DNA of 64,000 nt from Palsa-506 sp963755815 (GTDB lineage: Bacteria > Actinomycetota > Actinomycetes > Streptosporangiales > Streptosporangiaceae), in assembly GCA_963755815.1 (NCBI GenBank), contig CAVWLF010000004.1, positions 1 to 64,000 on the forward strand, given 5' to 3'. Below, in pieces: positions 33,071 through 42,073 of this stretch. Position 1 is the first letter of the stretch. Each line of letters opens with the position of its first letter. The position numbers and the translations under genes are program-made. A model generated the notes under the pieces. That model was not told where the DNA came from. It saw only the letters and a list, made by a program, of their open reading frames with translations, and ran no database searches.

Positions 33071-33107
33071 CGTGCCCGCCCCGGCTAAGTCAGCCGGGGC
33101 GGGCACG
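33071..33107 (+). terminator. Perfect 16-bp hairpin terminator after the G1 peptidase
   Basis: CGTGCCCGCCCCGGCT (33071-33086), loop AAGTC and the exact complement (33092-33107). It is very GC-rich with no T-tail, the form common in high-GC actinobacteria. It separates the peptidase gene from the enoyl-CoA hydratase gene. Confidence 0.85.
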
Positions 33108-33132
33108 ATGCTGCCGGGCGGGCTTCCCTAGC

Positions 33133-33954
33133 ATGGCTGGCATGAGCGACTACGAGCTGGCCCATGGGTACGAGACGGTCAACATCTACCGCCGGGGCGC
33201 CGCGGCAAAACTCGAGCTCAACCGGCCCGGCAGCCTGAACTCGTGGAACGAGCAGTTCGGGCTCGACTTGCTCGCCGCCATCAGGGCGGTCGCCGCGGAC
33301 CCCGCCGTCCGGGCGGTGACGATCACCGGCGCCGGGCGCGCGTTCTCCAGCGGCGCGGATCTCAAGGCAAGCGTGCTGCGGACGCCGGCCGGCGATCCGG
33401 ATGTCTACAACGTGCTGACCGGGCGCTATCACCCGATCATTACCGGGATCCGGGAGATGCCGAAGCCGGTGGTGGCCGCGGTGAACGGCGGCGCGGTCGG
33501 GATCGGCCTGTCCCTGGCCCTCGCCTGCGACCTGGTCATCGCGGCCGAGTCGGCGTACTTCCTGCTCGCGTTCGTGAACATCGGCCTGGTGCCCGACGGC
33601 GGATCGTCGGTCTTCGTGCCGGCCCGGGTCGGTTTCGCGCGCGCGGCCGAGATGGCGATGCTGGGCGAGCGGATCGGAGCCAGGCAGGCACTGGAGTGGG
33701 GCATGGTCAACCAGGTCTGGCCGGACGGGGAACTCGCGGCCCGCGCCGATGACCTCGCCGCCCGGCTCGCTGACGGCCCGACCAGGTCGTACGCCGGCGC
33801 CAAGCGTCAGCTCAACAGCTGGCTCTACGACCGGATGGACCAGCAGCTTGAGCTTGAGGCCCAGATTCAGCAGGAGACGGCCGGCTCCGCCGACTTCGCC
33901 GAGGGAGTCCTGGCTTTCACGCAGAAGCGCGCGCCGCGGTTTACCGGCGCGTGA
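33133..33954 (+). CDS. Enoyl-CoA hydratase/isomerase family protein
   Basis: 273 residues from ATG 33133 (an internal ATG at 33142 is possible). Crotonase-fold motifs are visible: 'RPGSLNSWNEQFGLDLLAAI', the oxyanion hole VTITGAGRAFSSGADLK and 'AVNGGAVGIGLSLALACDLV', then 'VNIGLVPDGGSSVF' with aspartate where hydratases often have glutamate, as in PaaG-type isomerases. Acts on acyl-CoA thioesters in the cytoplasm. The stop overlaps the start of the MFS gene (GTGA), so both are probably translated together; the functional link is unclear. Confidence 0.9.
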   Translation: MAGMSDYELAHGYETVNIYRRGAAAKLELNRPGSLNSWNEQFGLDLLAAIRAVAADPAVRAVTITGAGRAFSSGADLKASVLRTPAGDPDVYNVLTGRYHPIITGIREMPKPVVAAVNGGAVGIGLSLALACDLVIAAESAYFLLAFVNIGLVPDGGSSVFVPARVGFARAAEMAMLGERIGARQALEWGMVNQVWPDGELAARADDLAARLADGPTRSYAGAKRQLNSWLYDRMDQQLELEAQIQQETAGSADFAEGVLAFTQKRAPRFTGA

Positions 33955-35165
33955 GGGGTGCATCGCCGCCCCGGCTGAGGCTGCCGCGCCCGGTCCTCGC
34001 GCTGCTCGTCTTCGTCTGCCTGCTCGTGCTGGTCGACACGGTCTTCTTCACCGCGCTCACGCCGCTGCTGCCGTACTACACGCAGGCGGCCGGGCTGTCG
34101 AAGGCGGAGGCGGGGCTGCTGGTCGCCGCGTATCCCCTCGGCACCCTGGTCGGCGCGCTGCCGGGAGGCGTGCTCGCCTCCCGGCTGGGCGACCGGCTCG
34201 TGGTCCTGCTCGGGCTGGCGCTGATGAGCGGGTCGACGCTGGTGTTCGGCTGGGCGTCCAACCCGGTCACCCTGGATGCCGCGCGCTTCGCCCAGGGCCT
34301 CGGCGGGGCCTGCACCTGGGCCGCGGGCATGGCCTGGCTCGCGGCGGCCGCTCCGCCGGAGCGGCGCGGTGAGCTGCTCGGCACCGCGCTGGGCGCCGCC
34401 GTGGTCGGGGCGCTCTTCGGCCCGATCGTCGGGGCGGTCGCCGACCAGGTAGGGACCGGGCCCGCGTTCGCCGCGGCCGCGGTCGCCGGAACCGCCCTGT
34501 TCGTCACCACCTTCTTCGTGCCCGGCCCGCCCGCCTCGGCTCCGCAGGGGCTGCGGGCGGCCGGGCCCGCGATCCGGGACCGGCAGGTCCGCACCGCCAT
34601 GTGGCTGACGATGCTGGCCGGCCTGGCCTTTGGCGTGCTGGATGTGCTGGCTCCGCTGCGGCTCAGCCAGCTCGGCGCCACCGCGACGGTCATCGGGGCG
34701 GCCTTCCTCGGGGCGGCGGCCATCGAGTCAGCGCTTTCGCCGGCGATCGGCCGGCTGTCGGACCGTCGCGGCGCGCTGCTGCCGGTCCGGCTCTCGCTGG
34801 CCGCGGCGGTCGCCGTCAGCCTGCTGGCGCCGCTGGTTGCGCCTGCGCCCGTGCTGGTCGTCCTGCTGATCGTGGGCCTGCCCGCCTACGGCACGCTCTT
34901 CACCCCGGCCACGGCGCTGCTGAGCGCGGGCGCGCACCGCCTCAAGCTCAACCAGGGACTCGCGTTCGGGCTGGCCAATCTGGCCTGGGCCAGCGGGCAG
35001 GGCGTCGCCGCGGCGGGCAGCGGGGCGCTGGCCCAGGCGACCAATGACTTCGTCCCCTACGCCCTGCTCGCCGCGACCTGCCTGGGGACGCTGGTCGTAC
35101 TCCGGCCCGGGGCGCACGGCGCGGCGCGGGAGTGGACGGCGCCGGGCACCGGGCCAGCGGCGTAG
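33951..35165 (+). CDS. MFS transporter (12 helices)
   Basis: 404 residues. GTG 33951 overlaps the hydratase stop by four bases. About 12 helices; the motif A loop reads 'ASRLGDRLVVLLGL' near residue 80 and motif-A-like 'GRLSDRRGALLPVRLSL' lies after helix 7-8. Opening 'TVFFTALTPLLPYYTQAAGL' is typical of sugar/drug MFS exporters. Possible exporter or importer of a metabolite linked with the CoA enzyme upstream. The stop lies 27 bases from the convergent proS gene. Confidence 0.88.
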   Translation: MRGASPPRLRLPRPVLALLVFVCLLVLVDTVFFTALTPLLPYYTQAAGLSKAEAGLLVAAYPLGTLVGALPGGVLASRLGDRLVVLLGLALMSGSTLVFGWASNPVTLDAARFAQGLGGACTWAAGMAWLAAAAPPERRGELLGTALGAAVVGALFGPIVGAVADQVGTGPAFAAAAVAGTALFVTTFFVPGPPASAPQGLRAAGPAIRDRQVRTAMWLTMLAGLAFGVLDVLAPLRLSQLGATATVIGAAFLGAAAIESALSPAIGRLSDRRGALLPVRLSLAAAVAVSLLAPLVAPAPVLVVLLIVGLPAYGTLFTPATALLSAGAHRLKLNQGLAFGLANLAWASGQGVAAAGSGALAQATNDFVPYALLAATCLGTLVVLRPGAHGAAREWTAPGTGPAA

Positions 35166-35192
35166 CCGCCGCGGCCGCGGCGGCCCGCCGGG

Positions 35193-36692
35193 TCAGTAGG
35201 ACTGCCCGAACAGCGCCGAGAATCGCCTCGGCCGGCCATCGACGATGCAGGCGCTGCCGGGCGCCTCCAGGTGCTGCGGAATGCACCGGATGCTGACGGC
35301 GAGCGGCTTCAGCGCCGCTTCGCAGTCCGGCTCCCCGCACCAGGCTCCGAGGACGAATCCGCGCTGGGACCGGAAGAACTCCGCCAGCTGCGCCAGCGTG
35401 GTGATGCCGGTATGGATGCCGTCCCGCAGCCGGGTGCGGGCCTGGTCCAGCAGTCCCTCGTGCACCTCGCGCAGGGCGCCGCCGATAGCGCCAGGTACCG
35501 CATCGAAACTGGCGGTCCGCAGGGTGCGGTGATCGAGGCGCATCCGGTAGGAAACCGTGCGGCTGGCCAGATCCCGCGGTCCCACCTCGACGATGACCGG
35601 GGCGCCCTTCTTGATGTAGCTCCAGCGCAGGTCGGTAGCACGCCGCTCGCTGGTTTCCACCAGGACGCGGTCCGGCTGGATCCCGCCCGGCCCGGTCAGC
35701 GCGGCGGCGACCTCATGGGCATAGGCCAGCACCGGCTCGGTGTGCTCGCCCCGCAGGATCGGCACGATCACCACCTGGGACGGCGCGACGGCCGGCGGCA
35801 GCACCAGGCCGTCGTCGTCACCGTGGGTCATGATCACCGCGCCGATGAGCCGGGTGGAGATGCCGAAGGAGGTCGTATGGGCGTACTGCCGTTCATTCGC
35901 GCGGTCGACGAACTCGATACCGGCGGCCCGGGCGAAATTCTGGCCGAGATAGTGCGACGTGCCGGCCTGCAGGGCGCGGCCGTCCTGCATCATGGCCTCG
36001 ATCGTGTAGGTCCGCAGCGCCCCGGGAAACCGCTCGCTGGCCGACTTCTCGCCGGGCACGGTCGGGAGGCAGAGAAACTCCTCGGCGAAGGTCCGGTACA
36101 TCTCGTGCGCGTCGAGCGTGTCGGCCATCGCGGCGGCCTCCGACTCGTGCGCCGTGTGCCCCTCCTGCCACAGGAACTCGGTCGTGCGCAGGAATACCCG
36201 CGGGCGCATTTCCCAGCGCACGATGTTGCACCACTGGTTCAGCCGCATCGGCAGGTCACGGTAGGACTGAATCCATTCCGACATCGACCGGCCGAAGATT
36301 GTCTCCGACGTCGGCCGGACGACCAGCGGCTCCTCCAGCGGGCCGCCCGGAGTGAGAACGCCCTGGACCTCCTCCAGCCGGTGGTGGGTGACGACGGCCA
36401 TCTCCTTGGCGAAGCCCTCGACGTGATCGGCCTCCGACTGGATATAGCTGACCGGGATGAGCAGCGGGAAGTACACGTTGGAATGGCGCCGGGCCCGGAT
36501 CTGCCGGTCGAGCTCGGCCTGCATGAGCTCCCACATGCGGTAGCCCCAGGGGCGGATGACCATGCAGCCGCGGACGTGCGCCATGGTGGCCAGTTCCGCG
36601 GTCCGGACCACTTCCTGGTACCAGCCGGCGAAATCGTCGGCCCGGCTCGGCGAGATGGCCGTTCCTGCCGATTGCGATTGTGCTACTGGCAC
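35193..36692 (-). CDS. proS: Prolyl-tRNA synthetase, archaeal/eukaryotic type (type 3)
   Basis: 499 residues from GTG 36690-36692. This class II synthetase joins proline to tRNA-Pro. Motif 2/3 and active-site parts are visible: 'RPWGYRMWELMQAELDRQI', PLVVRPTSETIFG, 'FLWQEGHTAHES' and 'GTSHYLGQNFARA'. The anticodon domain (VVIVPILRGEHTEPVLA) is followed by the type-3 C-terminal zinc-like region (GAWCGEPDCEAALKPL, IRCIP) and the terminal tyrosine (FGQSY). The bacterial editing insertion is absent. Genomes may also carry a second, bacterial-type proS, not visible here. Confidence 0.93.
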   Translation of the reverse strand: MPVAQSQSAGTAISPSRADDFAGWYQEVVRTAELATMAHVRGCMVIRPWGYRMWELMQAELDRQIRARRHSNVYFPLLIPVSYIQSEADHVEGFAKEMAVVTHHRLEEVQGVLTPGGPLEEPLVVRPTSETIFGRSMSEWIQSYRDLPMRLNQWCNIVRWEMRPRVFLRTTEFLWQEGHTAHESEAAAMADTLDAHEMYRTFAEEFLCLPTVPGEKSASERFPGALRTYTIEAMMQDGRALQAGTSHYLGQNFARAAGIEFVDRANERQYAHTTSFGISTRLIGAVIMTHGDDDGLVLPPAVAPSQVVIVPILRGEHTEPVLAYAHEVAAALTGPGGIQPDRVLVETSERRATDLRWSYIKKGAPVIVEVGPRDLASRTVSYRMRLDHRTLRTASFDAVPGAIGGALREVHEGLLDQARTRLRDGIHTGITTLAQLAEFFRSQRGFVLGAWCGEPDCEAALKPLAVSIRCIPQHLEAPGSACIVDGRPRRFSALFGQSY

Positions 36693-36891
36693 CGGGAAAT
36701 CCTTTCGGCATGAGGAACGGCAAAATAGCCCCGGCGGCGAGATGCCCGCGGCCGGCCGGGGCCAGCATAGGACGCCGCGCCGCGGCCGGTCGAACCGTTA
36801 TGACACGCTGGCTGCAGCGGCGGCCGGCCCGTGCCCCCGGGCCGGTGACCTCCGCTCGGCCCTATCGGTGAACCGCATAAGGAAGCCCTAG

Positions 36892-39645
36892 TTGCTGGCC
36901 ACGCAGACGCTCACCTTCCTCTTCACTGACATCGAGGGTTCCACCGCGATGCTGCGGAGCCTGGGCGATGCTTACGCGGAGGTCCTGGCCGATCACCACC
37001 GGATCATCCGGGCCGGGCTGGACGGGCATGACGGCCGGGAGATCGACACCCAGGGCGACGCCTTCTTCGCGGTCTTCACGTCGGCCCGCGCGGGCGTCGC
37101 CGCGGCGATCGAGATGCAGCGGGCGCTGGGCGCGCACCGGTGGCCGGCCGGCCGGGAAGTCCGCGTCCGGATGGGCATGCATTCCGGCGAGGCGGCTCAG
37201 ACCGCCGTCGGCCTGATCGGCCTGGACGTGCACCGCGCGGCCCGCATCGCGGCGGTCGCGCACGGAGGGCAGGTCGTGCTCTCCGCCACCACGGCCGCCT
37301 TGCTGCGCGACTCCATGCCGGCCGGCGCGTCGCTCCGGGACCTTGGCCTGCACCGGCTGAAGGACCTCGGCCGGCCCGAGCAGATCTTCCAGCTGGTGGC
37401 CGACGGCCTGGCCGCGGCCTTCCCGGCGCTGAAGTCGCTGGACAACCCGAGGCTGCTGAACAATCTCCCGGTCCAGGTGTCGAGTTTCATCGGCCGGGAC
37501 GCCGAGCTGGCCGAAGTGCGCCGCCTGATCACCAGCTCTCGCCTGGTGACGCTCACCGGCCCGGGCGGCGCGGGCAAGACCCGGCTCGCGCTCCAGGTCG
37601 CGGCCGGGATGGCGGACGGCTCCGGCGACGGCGTGTGGTTCGCCGATCTCGCCCCGCTGCAGGACGCCGACCTCGTCGCCGTCACCGTGGCCAAGGTGCT
37701 CGGCATCGCGGCGGACCCGGACCGCCCGCTGCTGGACACCCTGGTCGAGGCGGTCGGCCAGCGGAGCCTGCTCCTGCTGCTGGACAACTGCGAGCACGTC
37801 ATCGATACGTGCGCCAAGCTGGCCGACGCCCTGCTCCGGAATTGCCGGAACATCGCGCTGCTCGCGACAAGCCGTGAGCCGCTGGGCATCGACGGCGAGC
37901 GCGTCCACCTGGTCCCGTCCCTGGACACGCCGGCCGATGACGATGACACCGATGCGATCGCCGCCGCGGAGGCCGTGCGGCTCTTCGTCGACCGCGCCGA
38001 GCAGCACGGGGTGACGCTCGGCTGGGACCAGCGGACCGCATCGGTCGTCGGCCGTATCTGCCGCCAGCTGGACGGCATCCCGCTGGCCATCGAGCTGGGC
38101 GCGGCCCGCCTGCGGGTCATGTCGGCGGCCGAGCTGGACGCGCGGCTCGATCAGCGCTTCGCCCTCCTGACCGGCGGCTCGCGGGCGGCTCTCCCCCGCC
38201 AGCAGACGCTGCTGGCCATGGTCGACTGGTCCTGGGAGCTGCTGAACGCCGCCGAGCGGCACGTGCTCGCCCGCCTGTCCGTGTTCGCCGGGGGGTTCGA
38301 CCTGGCCGCCGGCGAGGCGGTCGCCGGCAGCGATGAGGTGCCCCCGGACGAGGTACTCGGGCTGCTCGCGGCGCTCGTGGACAAGAACCTGGTGCAGTTC
38401 GACGACACCGGCGCCCGGCCCGTGCGCTACCGGCTGCTGGAAACCGTCCGGCAGTACGCGGCGCGGCAGCTCCGGGCGCAGCCCCCGGTGGCGGAGCATG
38501 CGGCCCGGACGGCCCATCGCGAGCACTACCTGGCCCTGGCCGGGGCCGCGGCCCCGCAGCTCGTGGCCAGCGATCAGGCCGGATGGCTGGACCGCCTCGA
38601 TCTCGAGCTCGACAATCTCCGGGCCGTGATCGCGTTCAGCCTGGACCAGGCCGACCCCGCGCCCGGGATCCGGCTGGTGACCTCCTTGCGGATGTTCTGG
38701 AAGGCGCACGGGCACGCCGCCGAGGGAGTCGACGCCCTCCGGGCCTTCCTCGACATGCCGGCCGCCCGCGGGGCGACGCTGCTGCGCGCCCGGGCGCTGG
38801 CCACCGCGGCCTACCTGCTGGAGCAGACCGGCGGGTACGCGATGGCCGGGGAGTACTGCGATGAGGCGCTGGTCATTGCCCGGTCGGCCGGGGACGACTA
38901 CCTGATCGCGGACCTGCTGGACGTGCGCGCCTTCGTGCTGCTGCGCCAGGGGCAGCAGGACGCCGCGCTGCCGCTGATCGAGCTGGGCCTGGGCCTGGCC
39001 CGCGGGCTGGCGGAACCTCATCTGTCCGCCCGCCTGCTGGCCGTCCGCGCGTTCGCGCTGGACGTCGGCGGCGATCACGCCGGCGCGACCCGGGATGCCG
39101 CCGAGTCTCTGCTGCTTTACCGCCAGGTCGGTGACCAGCGGCAGGTCGGGACCATGCTGGGCAACCTCGGGTACGCCGAGCTGTCGGCGGGCGACCTGGC
39201 GGCCGCCCGCCGCCACCTGCAGGAGTCGCTCGACATCGCCCGCGCGCTGGAGGATCACTACGGCGTCGTCTACGAGACCTTCAACCTCGGCCTGGCCGAG
39301 TACCTCAGCGGCTCCCCCGGCCGGGCCGGGGATTTCTTCGCCGAGTCGCTTGACCTGGCCCGGCGGGTGCGGATGCCGGCCGGCACCGCGTACGCGCTGA
39401 TCGGCCTGGCGCTGGCCGGCGACGGGGCCGGGCCGGGCCGGGCCGCCCGGCTGCACGGCGCGGCCGACCACGCGCTGGCGCTCCTGGGCGAGACGGTCGA
39501 GCCGCTGGAAGCCGGGCTGCGCGATCTCGGCCGCGAGCGCCTCCGCGCCGCCATGGGCGCCGATGCGTTCGAGGCCGAGTATGCCGCCGGGCGGGCGATG
39601 AATGCCGAGGAGATTCTGGCCCTGGCGCTCGGCGACCGGACCTGA
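36892..39645 (+). CDS. Nucleotide cyclase-ATPase regulator with TPR-like C-terminus
   Basis: 917 residues from TTG 36892 after AAGGAAG. Residues 1-170 form a class III adenylate/guanylate cyclase domain (LTFLFTDIEGSTAMLRSLGD with metal aspartate; 'DTQGDAFFAVFTSARAGVAA'; 'GLDVHRAARIAAVAHGGQVV'). Residues about 190-450 form an NB-ARC/MalT-like ATPase: Walker A GPGGAGKTRLA at about 223 and Walker B LLLLLDNCEH at about 300. The C-terminal 350 residues are helical repeats (TPR-like). No LuxR helix-turn-helix is found at the end. The protein may sense a ligand and make a cyclic nucleotide; activity is not shown. Divergent from proS. Confidence 0.9.
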   Translation: MLATQTLTFLFTDIEGSTAMLRSLGDAYAEVLADHHRIIRAGLDGHDGREIDTQGDAFFAVFTSARAGVAAAIEMQRALGAHRWPAGREVRVRMGMHSGEAAQTAVGLIGLDVHRAARIAAVAHGGQVVLSATTAALLRDSMPAGASLRDLGLHRLKDLGRPEQIFQLVADGLAAAFPALKSLDNPRLLNNLPVQVSSFIGRDAELAEVRRLITSSRLVTLTGPGGAGKTRLALQVAAGMADGSGDGVWFADLAPLQDADLVAVTVAKVLGIAADPDRPLLDTLVEAVGQRSLLLLLDNCEHVIDTCAKLADALLRNCRNIALLATSREPLGIDGERVHLVPSLDTPADDDDTDAIAAAEAVRLFVDRAEQHGVTLGWDQRTASVVGRICRQLDGIPLAIELGAARLRVMSAAELDARLDQRFALLTGGSRAALPRQQTLLAMVDWSWELLNAAERHVLARLSVFAGGFDLAAGEAVAGSDEVPPDEVLGLLAALVDKNLVQFDDTGARPVRYRLLETVRQYAARQLRAQPPVAEHAARTAHREHYLALAGAAAPQLVASDQAGWLDRLDLELDNLRAVIAFSLDQADPAPGIRLVTSLRMFWKAHGHAAEGVDALRAFLDMPAARGATLLRARALATAAYLLEQTGGYAMAGEYCDEALVIARSAGDDYLIADLLDVRAFVLLRQGQQDAALPLIELGLGLARGLAEPHLSARLLAVRAFALDVGGDHAGATRDAAESLLLYRQVGDQRQVGTMLGNLGYAELSAGDLAAARRHLQESLDIARALEDHYGVVYETFNLGLAEYLSGSPGRAGDFFAESLDLARRVRMPAGTAYALIGLALAGDGAGPGRAARLHGAADHALALLGETVEPLEAGLRDLGRERLRAAMGADAFEAEYAAGRAMNAEEILALALGDRT

Positions 39646-39648
39646 TGC

Positions 39649-40221
39649 CTAGGCGCTCTGCTCGTAGGCGATGCGCAGCAGATGCCGTACCTCGTCATCC
39701 AGGTCGGCCACGCGGCGCAGGGAGACCTTGTGCGTGGCCTGCCCGGGCGCGGTGGCCGGCTGCAGCCGGCCAGCGGCCGGCGGGTCGGTGAAACGCAGCC
39801 CGAGATCCACCCGGTCCCGGGCCGCGGCGGCGACCGCCGCGAACTGGCGGCCGCGGACGAACGGCGTGTAGGTGCCGCGGCCCTCGACCGTCACGTCGTC
39901 ACCCAGGTCACCGATCGCGGCCGCGATCGCATCGTAGATCGGGCGCAGCGCCGCCTTCGGGCCGCTGTACTGGCGCTCGACGTACTCCGCGACGGTCGGC
40001 CGGACCCAGCCCGCGGCCCGCGCCGCCGCGTCGGCGATGGCCCACTGGCTGTTCTGCGGGACGCCGTGGACGGACCGCAGCCACTTGCGCACCGCGTTCT
40101 GGTCGAGCGGGTCGATGCCGGAGGCCTGGACCAGCGCGACCCACTCGGCCAGCGGCCGGCCGGTGCGCTCGGCCAGCGACGCGCTCACCGCGCTCAGCAT
40201 GTCATCGGGCGTCGTTGCCAT
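39649..40221 (-). CDS. DUF4287/DUF5655 domain protein
   Basis: 190 residues. The N-terminal DUF4287 segment (MLSAVSASLAERTGRPLAEW, then DPLDQNAVRKWLRSVHGVPQ) is followed by a DUF5655 region at about 85-185 (PIYDAIAAAIGDLGDDVTVE, 'PFVRGRQFAAVAAAARDRVD', VSLRRVADLDDEVRHLLRIA). Such two-domain proteins are frequent in actinobacteria with unknown role. It converges on the cyclase gene, stops three bases apart. Confidence 0.85.
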   Translation of the reverse strand: MATTPDDMLSAVSASLAERTGRPLAEWVALVQASGIDPLDQNAVRKWLRSVHGVPQNSQWAIADAAARAAGWVRPTVAEYVERQYSGPKAALRPIYDAIAAAIGDLGDDVTVEGRGTYTPFVRGRQFAAVAAAARDRVDLGLRFTDPPAAGRLQPATAPGQATHKVSLRRVADLDDEVRHLLRIAYEQSA

Positions 40222-40245
40222 GCCGCCAGGGTAATGGCGGCCGGG

Positions 40246-41181
40246 CTACGGCAGCATCCCGTCCACCCGGCGCATGATCTCCCGGCACAGCCGGGCCACG
40301 TCCGCCGGATCGTCGGTGAACTGGGACGGCTTGATGCAGAACGTGGTGAACCCGGCCGCGGCCTGCGGCGGGATGACCGCCAGGGCCGCGCCGAGATCGG
40401 CCACCCGGTCGGGGCCGGCGAAGACGGCGCGGGTGCCGCCGACGAGTTCCAGCCCGGCCGGATCCCGGCCCGCGGCCCGCATGGCCTCGGCCAGGCGCCG
40501 CAGCTGCTCCGGCTCCGGGCGCCCCAGCGGATTGAACCCGTCGCCGTACCTGACGATCCGCTCCAGCATCCGCCGGTGCATGCCGGCGCCGCCCAGCCAC
40601 AGCACCGGGCCGCCGGGCCGGAACGCCTTCGGCTCGAAGTACACGTCGCGGAACGAGTAGTGCTCCCCCTCGTGCGAGGCCGGCGTGTCCCGCCAGAGCA
40701 CCGCCCAGGCCCGCAGGTGCTCGTCCAGCAGGTCGCCGCGGCGGCCGAACGGCACGCCCAGCGCGGCGTACTCCTCGGCCAGCCAGGACACCGTCGGCAG
40801 CACGACCAGCCGGCCGCCGCTGATCAGGTCGAGCGAGCCGAGTTCGCGGGCCAGCAGCAGCGGATGCCGCAGCGGCGCGATCACCGCCCCGGCCACCAGC
40901 CGGACCCGCTCGGTCACCGCCGCGATCGCCGACAGCAGGACCAGCGAACTCGGCCACGGCGTGGCCGGGTCCTGGTTGCCGGGCAGCGCGTACTCGCGCG
41001 GATTGAGCATGCGCCCGTTATCGCCCGCGGCCGGGCCGAGCACGATGTGCTCGCTGATCATCACGGAGTCGAACCCCGCGTCCTCGGCCTCGCGCGCCCA
41101 GCGCACCAGGGCCGGCAGGTCGCGGCCCGAGGTCATGGTCCAGTTCTCGCTGAGGATGAGGCACATTCTCGGCGCGGCCAT
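40246..41181 (-). CDS. LLM-class F420-dependent oxidoreductase
   Basis: 311 residues from ATG 41179-41181 preceded by AGGAGG. The luciferase-like fold shows 'CLILSENWTMTSGRDLPALV', 'AEDAGFDSVMISEHIVLG', 'LSAIAAVTERVRLVAGAVIA' and 'KAFRPGGPVLWLGGAG'. Members use reduced F420 (or FMN) to reduce or monooxygenate substrates. It is the last gene of a four-gene same-strand run (ALDH, LigB dioxygenase, FAH, LLM) with a 35-base gap to the FAH gene, so its substrate is probably an intermediate of that ring-cleavage pathway. Confidence 0.88.
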   Translation of the reverse strand: MAAPRMCLILSENWTMTSGRDLPALVRWAREAEDAGFDSVMISEHIVLGPAAGDNGRMLNPREYALPGNQDPATPWPSSLVLLSAIAAVTERVRLVAGAVIAPLRHPLLLARELGSLDLISGGRLVVLPTVSWLAEEYAALGVPFGRRGDLLDEHLRAWAVLWRDTPASHEGEHYSFRDVYFEPKAFRPGGPVLWLGGAGMHRRMLERIVRYGDGFNPLGRPEPEQLRRLAEAMRAAGRDPAGLELVGGTRAVFAGPDRVADLGAALAVIPPQAAAGFTTFCIKPSQFTDDPADVARLCREIMRRVDGMLP

Positions 41182-41216
41182 CGCGCTCCTCCTGGCTCGC
41201 GAGCGGGCGGGCGGGC

Positions 41217-42065
41217 TCAGCCGCGGACAGGGGCGCGGATGCCGCGGAACTCCCAGTCGCCGCCGAACGCGGTGGAGATGACTTCCTCGCTTTCGGTCGG
41301 CTGCGCGCCGAAGCCGGCCGGCACCGGAACCGGCCCGGCGACGACGTGATTGGCCAGCTTGCCCAGGCCGTCGACCTCGACTTCGACCACGTCGCCCGGC
41401 TGGACCGGCCGGGAGTTGGCCGGCGTCCCGGACAGCAGCACGTCGCCCGGGCTCAGCGTGATCGTGCGCGCGATGTCGGCGACCAGGTAGTGCATGTCCC
41501 ACTGCATCTCGTCGGTGGACCCGTCCTGCGCGAGCCGGCCGTTGACGTAGGTACGCAGCCGCTTGCCGCGGAAGTCCCAGCCGGTGACCAGCCCCGGCCC
41601 GAGCGGGGCCATCGTGTCCGAGCCCTTGACCCGCAGCATCGACCCGGCGTCGGTGTCACGGAAGTCATGCAGGCCGAAGTCGTTGGCGATGGTGTACCCG
41701 GCGATGTATTCCGCCGCCTGCGACGGCGGCACGCCCCGGCAGGTGCGGCCGATCACGATGGCGACCTCGCCCTCGTAGTTGAGGTACTTGCAGCTGGCCG
41801 GCCGGACCACCGCGCCGCCGTGCCCGACCAGCGCGGAGACCGGCTTGGAGAAGTACGTCGGGGCGGCGGGCAGCCGCGCCTGGAACTCGGCGACCCGGCT
41901 GCCGTGGTTGAGGTGGACGGCAATGATCTTGGTTGGCGTCACCGGCGGCAGGTGCACAGCCCCCGAAACGTCCACCCGGCGCCCGTCCCCCGCGACCAGG
42001 TAATCCCCGTCCCGGCGGACCTGGGCGACCGCCCCGTCCAGCAGGATCCTGCGGTACTCGGCCAT
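41217..42065 (-). CDS. FAH-family hydrolase/isomerase (HpaG/HpcE-like)
   Basis: 282 residues from ATG 42063-42065 (MAEYRRILLDG). Fumarylacetoacetate-hydrolase fold: 'KYLNYEGEVAIVIGRTCRGV' (metal-binding YEGE), 'ANDFGLHDFRDTD', 'TWDFRGKRL'-like 'TGWDFRGKRLRTYVNGRL' and 'SPGDVLLSGTPANSRPVQPG'. In homoprotocatechuate degradation this family does the isomerisation and decarboxylation after ring cleavage. It lies eight bases downstream of the dioxygenase gene. Only one copy of the domain is present, so it may do only one of the two steps. Confidence 0.88.
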   Translation of the reverse strand: MAEYRRILLDGAVAQVRRDGDYLVAGDGRRVDVSGAVHLPPVTPTKIIAVHLNHGSRVAEFQARLPAAPTYFSKPVSALVGHGGAVVRPASCKYLNYEGEVAIVIGRTCRGVPPSQAAEYIAGYTIANDFGLHDFRDTDAGSMLRVKGSDTMAPLGPGLVTGWDFRGKRLRTYVNGRLAQDGSTDEMQWDMHYLVADIARTITLSPGDVLLSGTPANSRPVQPGDVVEVEVDGLGKLANHVVAGPVPVPAGFGAQPTESEEVISTAFGGDWEFRGIRAPVRG

Positions 42066-42073
42066 CGTCGCTC

